Shown: positions 21,391 through 31,238, counted from the first letter of the stretch. The stretch: 64,000 nt of DNA from Phytoamicus setariae (GCF_016722925.1 NZ_JAEQNC010000006.1:186001-250000); one strand, 5' to 3'. Notes: generated by a model not told the origin, from the sequence alone. Program-made: numbers and translations.

Positions 21391-23037
21391 CTAAAGCAGA
21401 CGGCTGGTCCTCAACTGACCGGCCTGCGAAAGAACCGGATAGGCGATTGAAACCAGCAGCGAGTTGATTTCCTTGAGGTCGCGCATCGTGTCGATATGGA
21501 TCGACGACGAGTCGATGCTGGCAACATTGCCGCCGCCGAGTCGTTTAAGGTGCTTGTCCTCGCTCTCGCGCACCATTTCTCGCACGACTTCCTTCTCGTG
21601 GACGAGTTGGCGGGCGTGCTCGAGATCGCGGTTGACGATCAGGTTGAAGGCAAGCCTTGCATTGCGAAGCACGCGTTGGTGCATCGCCGACAATTCTTTC
21701 CACCCTTCTTCGGAAAAAGTTGCGTTGCGGGCGAGCTTCTTCTTCGCCTTGGCAAGCATGTTCTGCGATATCACGTCGCCGACCTGCTCGAGATTGATCG
21801 TGGCGCCGAGCAGATCCTGCTGGCGGCGGGCCGTGTCTTCGTCGAGTTCGTTGCTGGAGACGCGCGCAAGATACATCTTGATCTGCCTGTTGTAGCGATC
21901 GACTTCGTCGTCGAGCTTTTCGATCAGTTCGAGATTTCGCGGGTCCGGGTTTTCGTAGGTGACGAAAATCCGGTTCAGCATCAATTCGATTTTGTCGCAC
22001 ATTGCCACGACTTCGCGTGTTGCATTGTCGAGTGCCCGCCACGGTTTGCTGATGTCGGCGGGATTGAGCGCGGTTAGCTGTTCGAGTGGCTTGTCATCAT
22101 CTTTTGGGGATTCCGGCAGCATCCGCACCAGAGCACGGGCAATGGCATTGACGAAAGGCAGGCCGATGATCACCACGGCCGCATTGACGATCACGTGGAC
22201 CCAGACAACGGCGTCACCGGAGTGTTCGAAGAACATCTCCGGCTTGATCTGCAGCGCAAACTGCAGGACCAGGCAGGCGATCATACCGAACCCGCGGATC
22301 ATGACGTTGCCGAGCGGCACGATCCGCGCGGCCTTTTCTTCGTTACGCGTAAGGGCAGCGCCAATTACGGCACCGCCGAAATTGATCCCGAGTACGAACG
22401 GAATGATCAGCACCGATGGAACCAGCCCCTGCTCGGTAAGCGAGGCAAACAGCAATATTGCGGCAACGCTTGAGTGGAACGCCCAGGCAAGAAGTGCTGC
22501 AAGCAAGAAGGCGGTAATCCAGTCCTGGCTGAGATAGCCGATGATCACTGGCAGGATATGGCTTTCCTTGAGCGGCGTGGATGCCTCGCCAATCAACCGC
22601 AGCGAAAGCAGCAGGAGGCCCAGGCCGAACAGGATTCGCCCCATTTCCCGCCAGCGTCTGGACGTCGTCCGAAAGCCGATGGTGCCCCCGATCAGCAGGA
22701 TCGGCACCAGCAGCGAAAGGTCGTGGCGCAGCAGTCGGGTCACAAAAGCAGATCCCAGATCTGCGCCAAGCAGAGTTGCTATCCCGAGTCCTGTCGTGAC
22801 ATAGCCACTGGCGACAAAACCGGAAATGATAAGCGCGACTGCGGTGGCGCTTTGCAGGGCGATCGCCAGGAAGAAGCCGGCGGTAGCGGCGCTGAATCGG
22901 TTGGAAAGGGCGTGTCTCAAGCGCTGCCGCATGAAGTCGCCATAGGCGCGCTCGATGCCGGTCCGCACCATCCGCGTTGCCCAGAGCAGCAGAGCGACAG
23001 CACCCGCCAGATTGATGAAGATCACCGAACCGCTCAA
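21391..23037 (-). CDS. Na+/phosphate symporter family protein with PhoU-like domain
   Basis: A 548-residue membrane protein of the NptA/YjbB type. Two Na_Pi_cotrans repeats occupy residues 1-290; each has the hallmark polar segment (ALQSATAVALIISGFVASG near 60; a second, AFHSSVAAILLFASLTEQG, near 185). The soluble C-terminus (about 330-548) has the alpha-helical PhoU-like pattern with heptads such as LEQVGDVISQNMLAKAKKKL. It would move phosphate across the inner membrane; direction and regulation are not clear. No Pho box was seen upstream. It is monocistronic and convergent with nnr. Confidence 0.88.
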   Translation of the reverse strand: MSGSVIFINLAGAVALLLWATRMVRTGIERAYGDFMRQRLRHALSNRFSAATAGFFLAIALQSATAVALIISGFVASGYVTTGLGIATLLGADLGSAFVTRLLRHDLSLLVPILLIGGTIGFRTTSRRWREMGRILFGLGLLLLSLRLIGEASTPLKESHILPVIIGYLSQDWITAFLLAALLAWAFHSSVAAILLFASLTEQGLVPSVLIIPFVLGINFGGAVIGAALTRNEEKAARIVPLGNVMIRGFGMIACLVLQFALQIKPEMFFEHSGDAVVWVHVIVNAAVVIIGLPFVNAIARALVRMLPESPKDDDKPLEQLTALNPADISKPWRALDNATREVVAMCDKIELMLNRIFVTYENPDPRNLELIEKLDDEVDRYNRQIKMYLARVSSNELDEDTARRQQDLLGATINLEQVGDVISQNMLAKAKKKLARNATFSEEGWKELSAMHQRVLRNARLAFNLIVNRDLEHARQLVHEKEVVREMVRESEDKHLKRLGGGNVASIDSSSIHIDTMRDLKEINSLLVSIAYPVLSQAGQLRTSRLL

Positions 23038-23166
23038 CTGCCGTTACCTCCGGGCGAAATGAATGCTACAAATTCCTAGGAAATCAGAATAAAAATGTAT
23101 CGTGTATTTCTATTGTCGTATCAAGTCCAATTGCGGCATCGACTTGACTCGGATGCATGCAAATCT

Positions 23167-23193
23167 CCCGTGCCGCAAATTTCGCGGCACGGG
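23167..23193 (-). terminator. Hairpin downstream of the TAXI receptor gene
   Basis: A 10-bp perfect stem CCCGTGCCGC / GCGGCACGGG with a 7-base loop, 39 bases after the TAXI stop codon. The T-rich tail is weak (GATTTGC), so termination efficiency is uncertain. Confidence 0.6.
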
Positions 23194-23231
23194 ACATCGC
23201 CTGTCCATGATCCGATGGCGGAAGGTCTCGT

Positions 23232-24269
23232 CTACTTCTTGAGGCGCTGCTTCAGAAGATTAAGGTATTCGTCATTTTCGCCGCTTTCGTCGCTCGCGGG
23301 GGTCGCTTTTGCGATGCACGCGGGCTTGTAGTCCATTGCCATGCCTTCCTTGACGCACACGCCCACCTTCCAGCCGGGTGGAAGCGCCGTGAGATCCACG
23401 TTCTTCCATTTCGGATGGCCGGTACGCTGTAGGGCCTCAAGGTTGTTGAGGATCAGGCTGGAAAAATCGGCGACGGCCTTGCAACTGTCACGATGATAGG
23501 CGTTGCGCTTCTTGTCGTAGTCGTAGGTCATCAGCACGGCCTTGACCGAAACAACGTCGACCGCACTCTTTTGGAAGTCATACGTGCCCGCATCGATCCG
23601 CGAGGGGATGTATGTGGCAAGCAGCGGTGCTTCGGTAATCGGCAGCAGATGGAATTTCGAGCCGTCTATGGCATCGCCTTGGAAAAGGGCAGCGGGAGCG
23701 CCCGCGACATAGAACAGCGCATCAATTTCGCCCGCTTGCAGTTTCGGCAGCGCCTCGTCGGGATTGATGGCGATTTTTTCGACACCCTTGATCTGCAGGA
23801 TATCCATGATCAGCGTCGCAGTCAGATAGGTACCGCTGTCCTTGACGCCGATCGCGACTTTTTTGCCGGCGAGTCCCTCAAGGCTGGGAACGTCGGACTT
23901 GGCCAGAATGTGAACCTCCTCGTTGTAGAGAGGGAACATGATCCGGACGCCCTTGACTGCCTTCTGGATTTCCGCATCGTTGGCTTCGAATGTCTTGAGA
24001 TACTCAAGGACGTCGTTCTGCACGATGCCAAATTGGGTGTTCTTGCGATTCCTTACGCCGATAAAATTCTCGAGCGAGCCGGCGCTTTCCACGACATTCA
24101 ATGTCTGGCCGCACTCCCTGCCCAGAGCGGCGATATCGCGACCGATTTTGATATAGGTGCCCTTGGCGCCGCCGGTCATGATGCTCTTTTCTATTTCCGC
24201 AGCATTTGCAGGCAGGCAAAACGCCAGGGCCAAAATCAGTGCAGGGGCAATCTTTTTCAGTATGCGCAT
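23232..24269 (-). CDS. TAXI-family TRAP transporter substrate-binding protein
   Basis: A 345-residue periplasmic protein with a signal peptide (MRILKKIAPALILALAFCLPANA, cleaved after ANA). The TAXI signature SIMTGGAKGTYIKIGRDIA follows immediately at about residues 29-47. Further family segments are NTQFGIVQNDVLEY near 95 and AGKKVAIGVKDSGTYLTATLI near 148. TAXI receptors normally deliver small organic acids to a fused DctQM permease, but no permease gene is present here. The upstream gene, 18 bases away, encodes a membrane-anchored coiled-coil protein, so this receptor may have a sensory rather than transport role (inference). Confidence 0.88.
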   Translation of the reverse strand: MRILKKIAPALILALAFCLPANAAEIEKSIMTGGAKGTYIKIGRDIAALGRECGQTLNVVESAGSLENFIGVRNRKNTQFGIVQNDVLEYLKTFEANDAEIQKAVKGVRIMFPLYNEEVHILAKSDVPSLEGLAGKKVAIGVKDSGTYLTATLIMDILQIKGVEKIAINPDEALPKLQAGEIDALFYVAGAPAALFQGDAIDGSKFHLLPITEAPLLATYIPSRIDAGTYDFQKSAVDVVSVKAVLMTYDYDKKRNAYHRDSCKAVADFSSLILNNLEALQRTGHPKWKNVDLTALPPGWKVGVCVKEGMAMDYKPACIAKATPASDESGENDEYLNLLKQRLKK

Positions 24270-24287
24270 TTTTATCCTCCAGATCGA

Positions 24288-25430
24288 TCAGCAGCTGCTG
24301 GCGAGATCGCGAATTAGATTCCTGAGCGGCACCCTCGGCACGTTACCATACGTTGCACGCAGGGAATCGGTGACGCATTCTCCCCTTTCGAGCATGTTGA
24401 CGAGGTTATCCTGCTTGTCAGCGGAAAGTTTCCCGAAACCTGGAAGATCCTGAACCGCCGCCCTCACCGCCTCCGGATCTCGCCGTCCACTACCGCTATC
24501 GACAGGCTCCTGCTCCGGCGGTTTGGTTGTATCTGGTGTAACAATCTTGGCTTTCAGGGTCTCGATTTCCGCAGCCAGCGACGCCCGCTCCTTTTCCAGC
24601 CTGACAATCCGTGCGTTCAGAGTATCCATCTGCTTCGCCTGGTCGCTCACCGTTGCGTTGGCGCGCTTGAGATCCTTGTTTGCGGAACGAGCGTCAGCCT
24701 CTTGCTTCGCAAGGTCGGCTGCCATCATCTTCATCTGCTGCTTGAGGCTGTCGGCCTCCTTCTGGAGTTGAACAATCCGGTTCCGCGCTGCGCCATCGGC
24801 ATCGGTCATTTTTTGCGATAACTGCTCCTTCAAGTCGGTAATCTCGTCCTGAAGCCCGGCGTTGGCCTTCTTCAACGCAAGCACCGCCTGGGCGGCGCTG
24901 CCAGCTTCCTTCTCCAGTCGCCGAACTTCCTTGGTTTGTCTGTCCACGGTATTCTCGAGCTCTATAATCTGAAGCTCGGCGACCTTGAGCGACTTGCGCG
25001 CCCGGCCCAGCTCACCGGAAAGATTGCCTGTTTCGTCGAGGGTTTTCTGCAGCGCCTCAATCTCGGCCTGGGCCTGATCCTTGGCCTTCTGAACCTGGTT
25101 TGCGATATCGGCACGCAACGCGTCTCTGGTGCGATTTGCAGATGCAAGCCTATCCTCCAGGTCTCCAATGCGTTGACGCAGAGCGACTTGCTCTGTCTCG
25201 GAGCCATTGGAGTCGAATTTCGTTTCGGATAGGGTTTGCTGGAGTTCTGCGATCATCTTGTCGCGCGATTGCAGATCGCCGGTTGAGACGCCGCTGAGAT
25301 AGCGCGCGCCGGCATAACCGCCTCCGACCCCGATCACTCCGGCGATCAGGGCCGCAATCAGGACGCCGCTGCTTCCGGAGCGGCCGCCCCCAGAAGAGAA
25401 TGTCCCGTCCCGCCCCCATTGATTGACCAC
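24288..25430 (-). CDS. Membrane-anchored coiled-coil protein
   Basis: A 380-residue protein with a Gly/Ser-rich cytoplasmic start, one membrane span at about residues 22-46 (VLIAALIAGVIGVGGGYAGARYL), a long heptad-rich coiled coil from about 50 to 300 (segments such as AELQQTLSETKFD and ARIVRLEKERASLAAEIETL), a Pro/Glu linker, and a compact C-terminal domain (VQDLPGFGKLSADKQDNLV, ending in DLASSC) with two cysteines. GTG start at 25430 preceded by AGGGG. It is the first gene of a pair with the TAXI receptor. I do not recognise a named family. Confidence 0.8.
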   Translation of the reverse strand: MVNQWGRDGTFSSGGGRSGSSGVLIAALIAGVIGVGGGYAGARYLSGVSTGDLQSRDKMIAELQQTLSETKFDSNGSETEQVALRQRIGDLEDRLASANRTRDALRADIANQVQKAKDQAQAEIEALQKTLDETGNLSGELGRARKSLKVAELQIIELENTVDRQTKEVRRLEKEAGSAAQAVLALKKANAGLQDEITDLKEQLSQKMTDADGAARNRIVQLQKEADSLKQQMKMMAADLAKQEADARSANKDLKRANATVSDQAKQMDTLNARIVRLEKERASLAAEIETLKAKIVTPDTTKPPEQEPVDSGSGRRDPEAVRAAVQDLPGFGKLSADKQDNLVNMLERGECVTDSLRATYGNVPRVPLRNLIRDLASSC

Positions 25431-25564
25431 GTCTGACCCCTGCGCTTGAATACCTGTGCTTCCTATTTAGAAACCACGGCGGAAAATGCACCATATTTCT
25501 AAAGCCGACAATAACACTGCCACAATTGCTATGTTATTATGTCGTGCTGTGGCACATCGACGTT

Positions 25565-25593
25565 CTTGAAATTTGGTGATTTCATACCATTTT
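25565..25593 (+). promoter_or_regulatory. Heat-shock (sigma-32) type promoter of hspQ
   Basis: CTTGAA followed after 16 bases by CCATTTT, close to the rhizobial RpoH consensus CTTGAA-N16/17-CCAnnT. It would start transcription about 20 bases before the hspQ start codon. Confidence 0.6.
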
Positions 25594-25620
25594 ACTCGAA
25601 AGTGTATTCGAGGTTCGCCC

Positions 25621-25950
25621 ATGCGTGAAAGAGTTGCAAAATATCAAATTGGTCAGGTTGTGAAGCACCGGGTGTTTCCATTTCGCGGCGTGATTTTCGA
25701 CGTCGATCCCGAGTTTGCCAATACAGAGGAATGGTGGAATTCGATTCCGGCGGAGGTACGGCCTTCGCGTGACCAGCCGTTCTATCATCTCTATGCCGAG
25801 AATGCCGAAACTGCCTATGTTGCCTATGTGTCGGAGCAGAACCTCGTCGTCGACGAAAGCGGCGATCCGTTTCGGCACCCGGCTGTCAGTGAGAATTTCA
25901 GTCCCGACAGCAAGGGCATGTACCGTCCCAAGACCCTCAACACCCATTGA
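25621..25950 (+). CDS. hspQ: Heat shock protein HspQ / YccV-like
   Basis: A 109-residue protein of the YccV/HspQ (hemimethylated-DNA-binding-like) family, known in enterobacteria as a heat-shock specificity factor for Lon. The family core is visible as YQIGQVVKHRVFPFRGVIFD at residues 7-26, then NTEEWWNSIPAEVRP, QPFYHLYAENAETAYVAYVSEQNL and the HP in FRHPAVSENF. The start was taken at ATG 25621, with GAGG eight bases upstream. The preceding RpoH-like promoter supports heat induction. Confidence 0.92.
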   Translation: MRERVAKYQIGQVVKHRVFPFRGVIFDVDPEFANTEEWWNSIPAEVRPSRDQPFYHLYAENAETAYVAYVSEQNLVVDESGDPFRHPAVSENFSPDSKGMYRPKTLNTH

Positions 25951-26049
25951 TGCCGGCGCAGAACTGTTCGCAACCGCGAATGTCGCTTGACCTTTCGGAA
26001 AGGCGCTGGTTTATCGCCCCCATCTGGAACTTCCGAGGTTGATAACCCG

Positions 26050-26997
26050 ATGGCCGCTCTCCCTGTGCTGGACGACGCATTCATTCCCGAATTGCCCAAT
26101 TACTACAAGGGAAAGGTGCGAGACAATTACGACCTGCCGGACGGCAAGCGCATCATCATCGCGACCGACCGGCTCAGCGCCTTCGACCGCATCCTGTCCT
26201 CGATCCCGCTCAAGGGCCAAGTACTGACGCAGACGGCGCGTTTCTGGTTCGAAAAGACCGCCGATATCTGCCCCAATCATGTCATCGCCTATCCGCATCC
26301 GAATGTGGTGATCGGCGAGCGTCTCGAGATCCTGCCGGTTGAGATCGTGGTTCGTGGCTATCTCGCCGGTACGACCAGCACATCGATCCTGACAAAGTAC
26401 AAGGCAGGCGAGCGTTCGATGTATGGCATCACGCTGCCCGATGGCATGCGCGATAACGAGCGGCTTCCGGAGCCGATCATCACACCGACCACGAAGGCTT
26501 TCGACGGCGGCCACGACGAACCGCTTTCCGGCGCCGAGATTCTTGAGCAAGGGCTCCTGAGCGAAGCGCAGTGGAACGTGGTTTCCCGATTTGCGCTGGC
26601 ACTTTTCAAGCGCGGGCAGGAAATGAGCGCCGAGCGTGGACTGATCCTGGCGGATACGAAGTATGAGTTCGGGATCAACAAGGCGGGAAATATCATTCTC
26701 GCCGACGAAATCCATACGCCTGATTCCAGCCGCTACTGGATCGCGGATTCTTATACGGAGGCGCTTGCCAACGGCACTCGACCGGCAAGCTTCGACAAGG
26801 ACTTCATCCGGGCATGGGTTGCCGAGCGTTGCGATCCCTACAAGGACGAAATTCCCGCGATTCCTGCAGAACTCGTGGCGCAGGCATCCAAGGTCTATCT
26901 TGATGCCTATGCGATGATTACCGGAAAAACGATCGATGCGCCGACGGCCGAGCCGCCGCTCGAAAGCATCCGCGCGGCGCTGAAGCCGTATTTCTGA
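26050..26997 (+). CDS. purC: SAICAR synthase (phosphoribosylaminoimidazole-succinocarboxamide synthase)
   Basis: Condenses CAIR with aspartate in purine synthesis. The 315 residues include [30 protein letters not shown] in the N-terminal lobe, the signature [19 protein letters not shown] near residue 98, [13 protein letters not shown] near 200 and [10 protein letters not shown] near 225. This is the longer class (about 300 residues), distinct from the 240-255 residue bacterial form found with purSQL, so a second purC may exist elsewhere. The start at ATG 26050 was preferred over an upstream extension. The gene ends three bases before the convergent MBL hydrolase. Confidence 0.96.
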   Translation: MAALPVLDDAFIPELPNYYKGKVRDNYDLPDGKRIIIATDRLSAFDRILSSIPLKGQVLTQTARFWFEKTADICPNHVIAYPHPNVVIGERLEILPVEIVVRGYLAGTTSTSILTKYKAGERSMYGITLPDGMRDNERLPEPIITPTTKAFDGGHDEPLSGAEILEQGLLSEAQWNVVSRFALALFKRGQEMSAERGLILADTKYEFGINKAGNIILADEIHTPDSSRYWIADSYTEALANGTRPASFDKDFIRAWVAERCDPYKDEIPAIPAELVAQASKVYLDAYAMITGKTIDAPTAEPPLESIRAALKPYF

Positions 26998-27000
26998 TCG

Positions 27001-27810
27001 TCAGTATTCGATTTCGATCCGCATTCCGTCAAACGCCGGCTCAACGTGATCCGGCGTTTCTCGCATGACCATGTCGTAGTCCAGCGGGATATGCATGTGA
27101 GTCAGGACGGCGTGCTTCGGCTGAAGCCTGTCGATCCAGCCCATCGCCTGCTCAAGCGAAAGATGGCTGGGATGGCGCCTGTATTGCAGGCAGTCTATCA
27201 CCAGCGTATCCAGTCCCTTGAGCTTTTCCACCGATGCATCGGGAAAATCGCTCACGTCGGTGCAATAGGCGAAATCGCCGATGCGGAACCCGAGCGAATG
27301 GCTGTCGCCATGCTGCTGCCAGACAGGCAGGAATGGAATGGCGCCACCTGGCCCATCGACCTCGAATATCCCTTCGAGATCCGGGATAATCTTTGAACGG
27401 CAGATCGGGGGGTAGGAACTTCCTTCCGGCGTTTCGAAGCAGTAGCGGAAACCTTCGAGCACGCGTTCCATTGTCAGGGCGTCACCCCAAACCGGCATCC
27501 GGTGCTGGTTCTTGTAGACGAAGGAGCGGACATCATCGATGCCGTGCAGGTGATCGGCATGCGCATGTGTCAGCACCACGGCGTGAAGATCGGTCGCCGC
27601 GACAGCGATCATCTGGCTGCGGAAATCCGGCCCAGTATCGATCGCGACCGATGTGACGGAACCGTCCTCGGCAAACTGCTCCACCAGCAAGGCTGTACGG
27701 CTGCGCCGGTTTTTCGGATTGTTCGGGTCGCAAGCCCCCCAATCTCCGGTGATGCGTGGAACGCCCGGTGAGGACGCGCAGCCGAGGATGGTGAAGCGAC
27801 GACGTCCCAT
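27001..27810 (-). CDS. MBL-fold hydrolase, PhnP-like
   Basis: A 269-residue metallo-beta-lactamase-fold phosphodiesterase. Metal ligands are seen in LTHAHADHLHGIDD near residue 80 and in later His/Asp positions (CTDVSDF near 185; LTHMHIPLDYD near 235). The N-terminus TILGCASSPGVPRITGDWGACD, with the CDP-N-P-K-N-RRR run, is typical of the PhnP / lipoate-neighbour group. It overlaps tatD by one base and is translationally coupled with it downstream of metG, a housekeeping setting. Homology to PhnP makes it a possible supplier of cyclic ribose-phosphate hydrolysis for the C-P lyase pathway, which lacks a linked phnP. That link is speculative. Confidence 0.88.
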   Translation of the reverse strand: MGRRRFTILGCASSPGVPRITGDWGACDPNNPKNRRSRTALLVEQFAEDGSVTSVAIDTGPDFRSQMIAVAATDLHAVVLTHAHADHLHGIDDVRSFVYKNQHRMPVWGDALTMERVLEGFRYCFETPEGSSYPPICRSKIIPDLEGIFEVDGPGGAIPFLPVWQQHGDSHSLGFRIGDFAYCTDVSDFPDASVEKLKGLDTLVIDCLQYRRHPSHLSLEQAMGWIDRLQPKHAVLTHMHIPLDYDMVMRETPDHVEPAFDGMRIEIEY

Positions 27811-28595
27811 CAGGCGGCGACCCTAGTCATTTTGGCGAAGCACCGGAATGCGTTTTCGGTGGTGATCGCGGCAATCTCCTCCGCGCTGACGCCGATCGTT
27901 TCTGCCAGGATTTCAGCGGTATTGGTGACATAGGACGGTTCGTTGCGCTTGCCGCGCCATTTCTTGGGCGCGAGGTATGGCGCGTCCGTCTCGACGAGGA
28001 GCCGGTCGCGCGGAACGTCGCGGGCGATATCCCGGATGTCTGTCGATTTCGGAAAGGTCAATATACCGGAGAAGGAGACATAGCCGCCGAGTTCAACACC
28101 CGTGCGCGCAAGTTCGGCACCGGATGAAAAGCAGTGCAGCAGGAACGGGAAGGCCCCGTTGGCGTGCTCTTCGCGCAGGATGGTCGCCATGTCGTCATCG
28201 GCGGAACGGGCATGAATGACCAGCGGTAGTCCCGTGATGCGGGCAGCTGCGATGTGTCGCCGCAGTCCCCTCGCCTGCTGTTCGGGCGTCGCATAGTCAT
28301 AGAAGTAGTCGAGACCTGCTTCGCCGATCGCCACGCATTTCGGATGCTCGGACAGCCGGACGAGATCTTCGACTTGAATGTCCGGCTCCTCATGCGCGTG
28401 ATTGGGATGTGTTCCCACCGAGCAGAAGACTTGCGGATAGGCTTCCGCGATCGCCTTGATCCGGTCAAAACGATGCACCAGCGTCGAGATTGTAATCATC
28501 TGCTTGACGCCGGCATCAGAAGCGCGACCGACCAGGTCGTCGCGCTCCGCATCGAAGTCAGGAAAATCCAGATGGCAATGCGTGTCGATAAGCAT
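27810..28595 (-). CDS. tatD: TatD family metal-dependent deoxyribonuclease
   Basis: A 261-residue TIM-barrel hydrolase. Metal-binding motifs are visible in order: DTHCHLDFPDFD at residues 4-15, the glutamate of AIGEAGLDYFYD near 93, the histidine of PLVIHARSADDD near 128, FLLHCFSSG near 153, and LVETDAPYLAP near 202. TatD proteins act as 3'-5' DNA exonucleases in repair. It lies five bases after metG and overlaps the MBL hydrolase by one base, so the three are probably one transcript. Confidence 0.95.
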   Translation of the reverse strand: MLIDTHCHLDFPDFDAERDDLVGRASDAGVKQMITISTLVHRFDRIKAIAEAYPQVFCSVGTHPNHAHEEPDIQVEDLVRLSEHPKCVAIGEAGLDYFYDYATPEQQARGLRRHIAAARITGLPLVIHARSADDDMATILREEHANGAFPFLLHCFSSGAELARTGVELGGYVSFSGILTFPKSTDIRDIARDVPRDRLLVETDAPYLAPKKWRGKRNEPSYVTNTAEILAETIGVSAEEIAAITTENAFRCFAKMTRVAA

Positions 28596-28600
28596 CCCGA

Positions 28601-30145
28601 CTACTGCTCCTTCGGCGGGAAATATTTCGGGAAGACGGGTTCCGGCTTGTCGAGTGGAACGCCGCTTTTCAGCCTGCCGGTTTCACCGAGGTAGGAAAAA
28701 TGCCGCTCGCCGGCCGGAATGGCCAGCAGGTCGAGAAGCTTCGACGCCGAGCCGGGAACGAACGGCTGCAGCATGATACCGATCTGGCGGACGATCTCGG
28801 CCGTGACATAAAGCACTGTCGCCATCCGCGCCACATCGGTCTTGGCAAGAGCCCAGGGCGCCTGGGCGGCGAAATAGCCGTTGGTCTCCGAGCTCAGCGC
28901 GAAGACGGCGGCAAGCGCCTTGTGGATCTGCTGGGTCGCCATTTCCTCGCGTACGGTGGCTATGGTCCGGTCCGCAAGTTCTATGATGGCATCGTCATCC
29001 GAGGTGAAGGCACCGGGCGATGGAATCTGACCGTCGCAGTTCTTGACAATCATCGACAGCGAGCGCTGAGCGAGATTGCCGATATTGTCGGAAAGATCGG
29101 CGTTGATGCGATTGGCGATCGCCTCTTCACTGTAGGAACCGTCCTGGCCGAACGACACTTCCCGCAAGAAGAAATGCCGGACCTGGTCGCAGCCGAAATG
29201 TTCCACAAGTGCGAACGGATCGACGACATTGCCAACCGACTTCGACATTTTCTCGCCCTTGTTGAGCAAGAAACCATGCGCATAGACGCGATGTGGCAAG
29301 GCGATCCCTGCCGACATCAGGAATGCCGGCCAGTATACGGCATGGAAGCGAATGATGTCCTTGCCGATGATATGCGTCGCCGGCCAGAACTTCCAGTGCG
29401 GGCTGTCCGTGTCGGGGTAGCCGGCGGCAGTGATGTAGTTGGTCAGCGCATCGACCCAGACATACATCACGTGCTTGGGATCGCCCGGAACAGGGATACC
29501 CCAATCGAATGTCGTGCGGGAAACGGAAAGATCCTTCAGACCGGATTTGACGAACGAGACGACCTCGTTGCGGCGCTCATCCGGACCGATGAAGTCGGGC
29601 TGGTCGACATAGAGTTTCAGCAGCCGGTCTTCATAGGCAGACAGCCTGAAGAAATAGCTTTCCTCCTCGACCCATTCGACGGGGCTTCCCTGCGGCCCAA
29701 AGCGAACGCCGTCGCGGACTTCTGTTTCGCCTTCCTGATAGTAGGCTTCGTCGCGTACCGAGTACCAACCGGAATAGCTGTCCTTGTAGATATCGCCGTT
29801 CTCGACCATCTTCGTCCATATGTGCTGGACGGCCGCGTAGTGGCGTGGCTCGGTCGTGCGGATGAAATCATCGTTGGATGCATTGAGCAAAGCACCCATG
29901 CGGTGAAACTCCGCAGAGTTCCTGTCAGCAAGTTCCTTGGGTGTGATGCCTTCGTTGCGCGCGGTCTGCTGCATCTTCTGGCCGTGTTCGTCGGTGCCGG
30001 TCAGGAAGAGGACCGGGCGGCCATCCAGTCGCTGGAAGCGAGCAAGTGCGTCAGTTGCAATCAATTCGTAGGCATGGCCGATGTGCGGCTTGCCGTTCGG
30101 ATAGGAGATTGCGGTGGTGATATAGAAGGGCGAATTGTTGCGCAT
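28601..30145 (-). CDS. metG: Methionyl-tRNA synthetase
   Basis: Charges tRNA-Met. The 514-residue protein has the class I signatures [13 protein letters not shown] (HIGH) near residue 15 and [10 protein letters not shown] (KMSKS) near 300, and [12 protein letters not shown] near 50. It lacks a zinc-knuckle insert and the C-terminal tRNA-binding extension, i.e. the shorter type common in alphaproteobacteria. I prefer ATG at 30145 ([18 protein letters not shown]) over a TTG two codons upstream. It begins the metG-tatD-MBL unit; the related holB-tmk unit is separated from it by an oppositely oriented TauE gene. Confidence 0.96.
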   Translation of the reverse strand: MRNNSPFYITTAISYPNGKPHIGHAYELIATDALARFQRLDGRPVLFLTGTDEHGQKMQQTARNEGITPKELADRNSAEFHRMGALLNASNDDFIRTTEPRHYAAVQHIWTKMVENGDIYKDSYSGWYSVRDEAYYQEGETEVRDGVRFGPQGSPVEWVEEESYFFRLSAYEDRLLKLYVDQPDFIGPDERRNEVVSFVKSGLKDLSVSRTTFDWGIPVPGDPKHVMYVWVDALTNYITAAGYPDTDSPHWKFWPATHIIGKDIIRFHAVYWPAFLMSAGIALPHRVYAHGFLLNKGEKMSKSVGNVVDPFALVEHFGCDQVRHFFLREVSFGQDGSYSEEAIANRINADLSDNIGNLAQRSLSMIVKNCDGQIPSPGAFTSDDDAIIELADRTIATVREEMATQQIHKALAAVFALSSETNGYFAAQAPWALAKTDVARMATVLYVTAEIVRQIGIMLQPFVPGSASKLLDLLAIPAGERHFSYLGETGRLKSGVPLDKPEPVFPKYFPPKEQ

Positions 30146-30428
30146 TCGCAAAGGCCTTTTGGAACTATCTCTGGTACTTCAGGCGCTTCTAGAACAAATG
30201 CCGAGGAAGGGAAACAGCTTCGGTGGAAATTTTGGCCAAAGACCTGAATATGGGCGGCGGCCGGTCACAACGCTCTGGCTTTCCCTTTGAGATCGGTGCG
30301 CTGACTTGACTTGAAGGCATCGCAAATATATCCGGAAACTGTGTGGGTAGCCGGTGGTTGCCGTAGACGAGGCAATCTGAAGCCGAACATGACCGGGGGC
30401 ATCTTGTCATGTTTGAAGGGGATTACAT

Positions 30429-31229
30429 TTGGCATTTCTAAGTCTGCTTGAACCGCTCTACTCGGTTTCGGGACTGCTTGTCGGAATTCTTGTCGGTATT
30501 ACGGGAGTGGGCGGTGGCTCGCTGATGACACCGTTGCTGGTTGTCATGTTTGGCGTTCATCCCGCGACCGCAGTCGGGACCGATCTGCTTTATGCCGCGA
30601 TCACCAAGTCGGCTGGAACCGTCGTGCACGGGGCCAACAAGACGATCAACTGGCGCATCGTAAAGTTGCTGGCGATGGGCAGTGTGCCGGCAGCGCTCAT
30701 CACACTGTTCCTGATGTCTGGCGTCGATCGCAAGAGCATCGCGGCCGTGTCGCTCATTACGTATGCTTTGGGCTGGATGCTGTTCCTGACCGCCTTTCTG
30801 CTGGTTTTCCGATCGCAGATCGTGGCTCGGGTCGCGGAATGGCGAAAACACCATAAGCCGATCAGCGAAAGGACGGTCAGCACTGCGACCGTGGTTCTTG
30901 GCCTGGTGCTCGGCACGCTCGTCACGCTCACTTCGGTCGGTGCAGGCGCGCTCGGCGTTACAATTCTTCTGATCCTCTATCCCCGACTGCAGATCCGTGA
31001 CGTCGTGGGCTCCGATATCGTGCACGCAGTGCCGCTGACCCTTGTCGGCGGCATTGGCTACTGGATGATCGGCGAGATCGATTGGGCATTGCTGGTCTCG
31101 CTGTTGATCGGCTCGATACCTGGAATCATCATCGGCAGCCACCTCGCGCCCAGGATGCCCGACAAGATCATTCGCCCGATTCTCGCCATCACCCTTGCGC
31201 TGGTCGCGTTGAAGTTGGTCCTGAGTTGA
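30429..31229 (+). CDS. TauE/SafE family sulfite or sulfonate exporter
   Basis: A 266-residue protein with seven or eight membrane spans of PF01925. Family features are the GILVGITGVGGGSLMTPLLV repeat near residue 20 and the second half-repeat LGTLVTLTSVGAGALGVTIL near 165. Members export sulfite, sulfoacetate or related anions; the substrate here is unknown. Start is TTG at 30429, preceded by GAAGGGG with good spacing. It lies on the opposite strand between holB and metG. The 277-base gap before it holds no other gene. Confidence 0.88.
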   Translation: MAFLSLLEPLYSVSGLLVGILVGITGVGGGSLMTPLLVVMFGVHPATAVGTDLLYAAITKSAGTVVHGANKTINWRIVKLLAMGSVPAALITLFLMSGVDRKSIAAVSLITYALGWMLFLTAFLLVFRSQIVARVAEWRKHHKPISERTVSTATVVLGLVLGTLVTLTSVGAGALGVTILLILYPRLQIRDVVGSDIVHAVPLTLVGGIGYWMIGEIDWALLVSLLIGSIPGIIIGSHLAPRMPDKIIRPILAITLALVALKLVLS

Positions 31230-31238
31230 GGTCGCTTT

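Noticed and set aside
28700-30247. 515-codon open frame on the plus strand
   Set aside because: Entirely antisense to metG; composition reflects GC-rich third positions and no family or start signal is seen.
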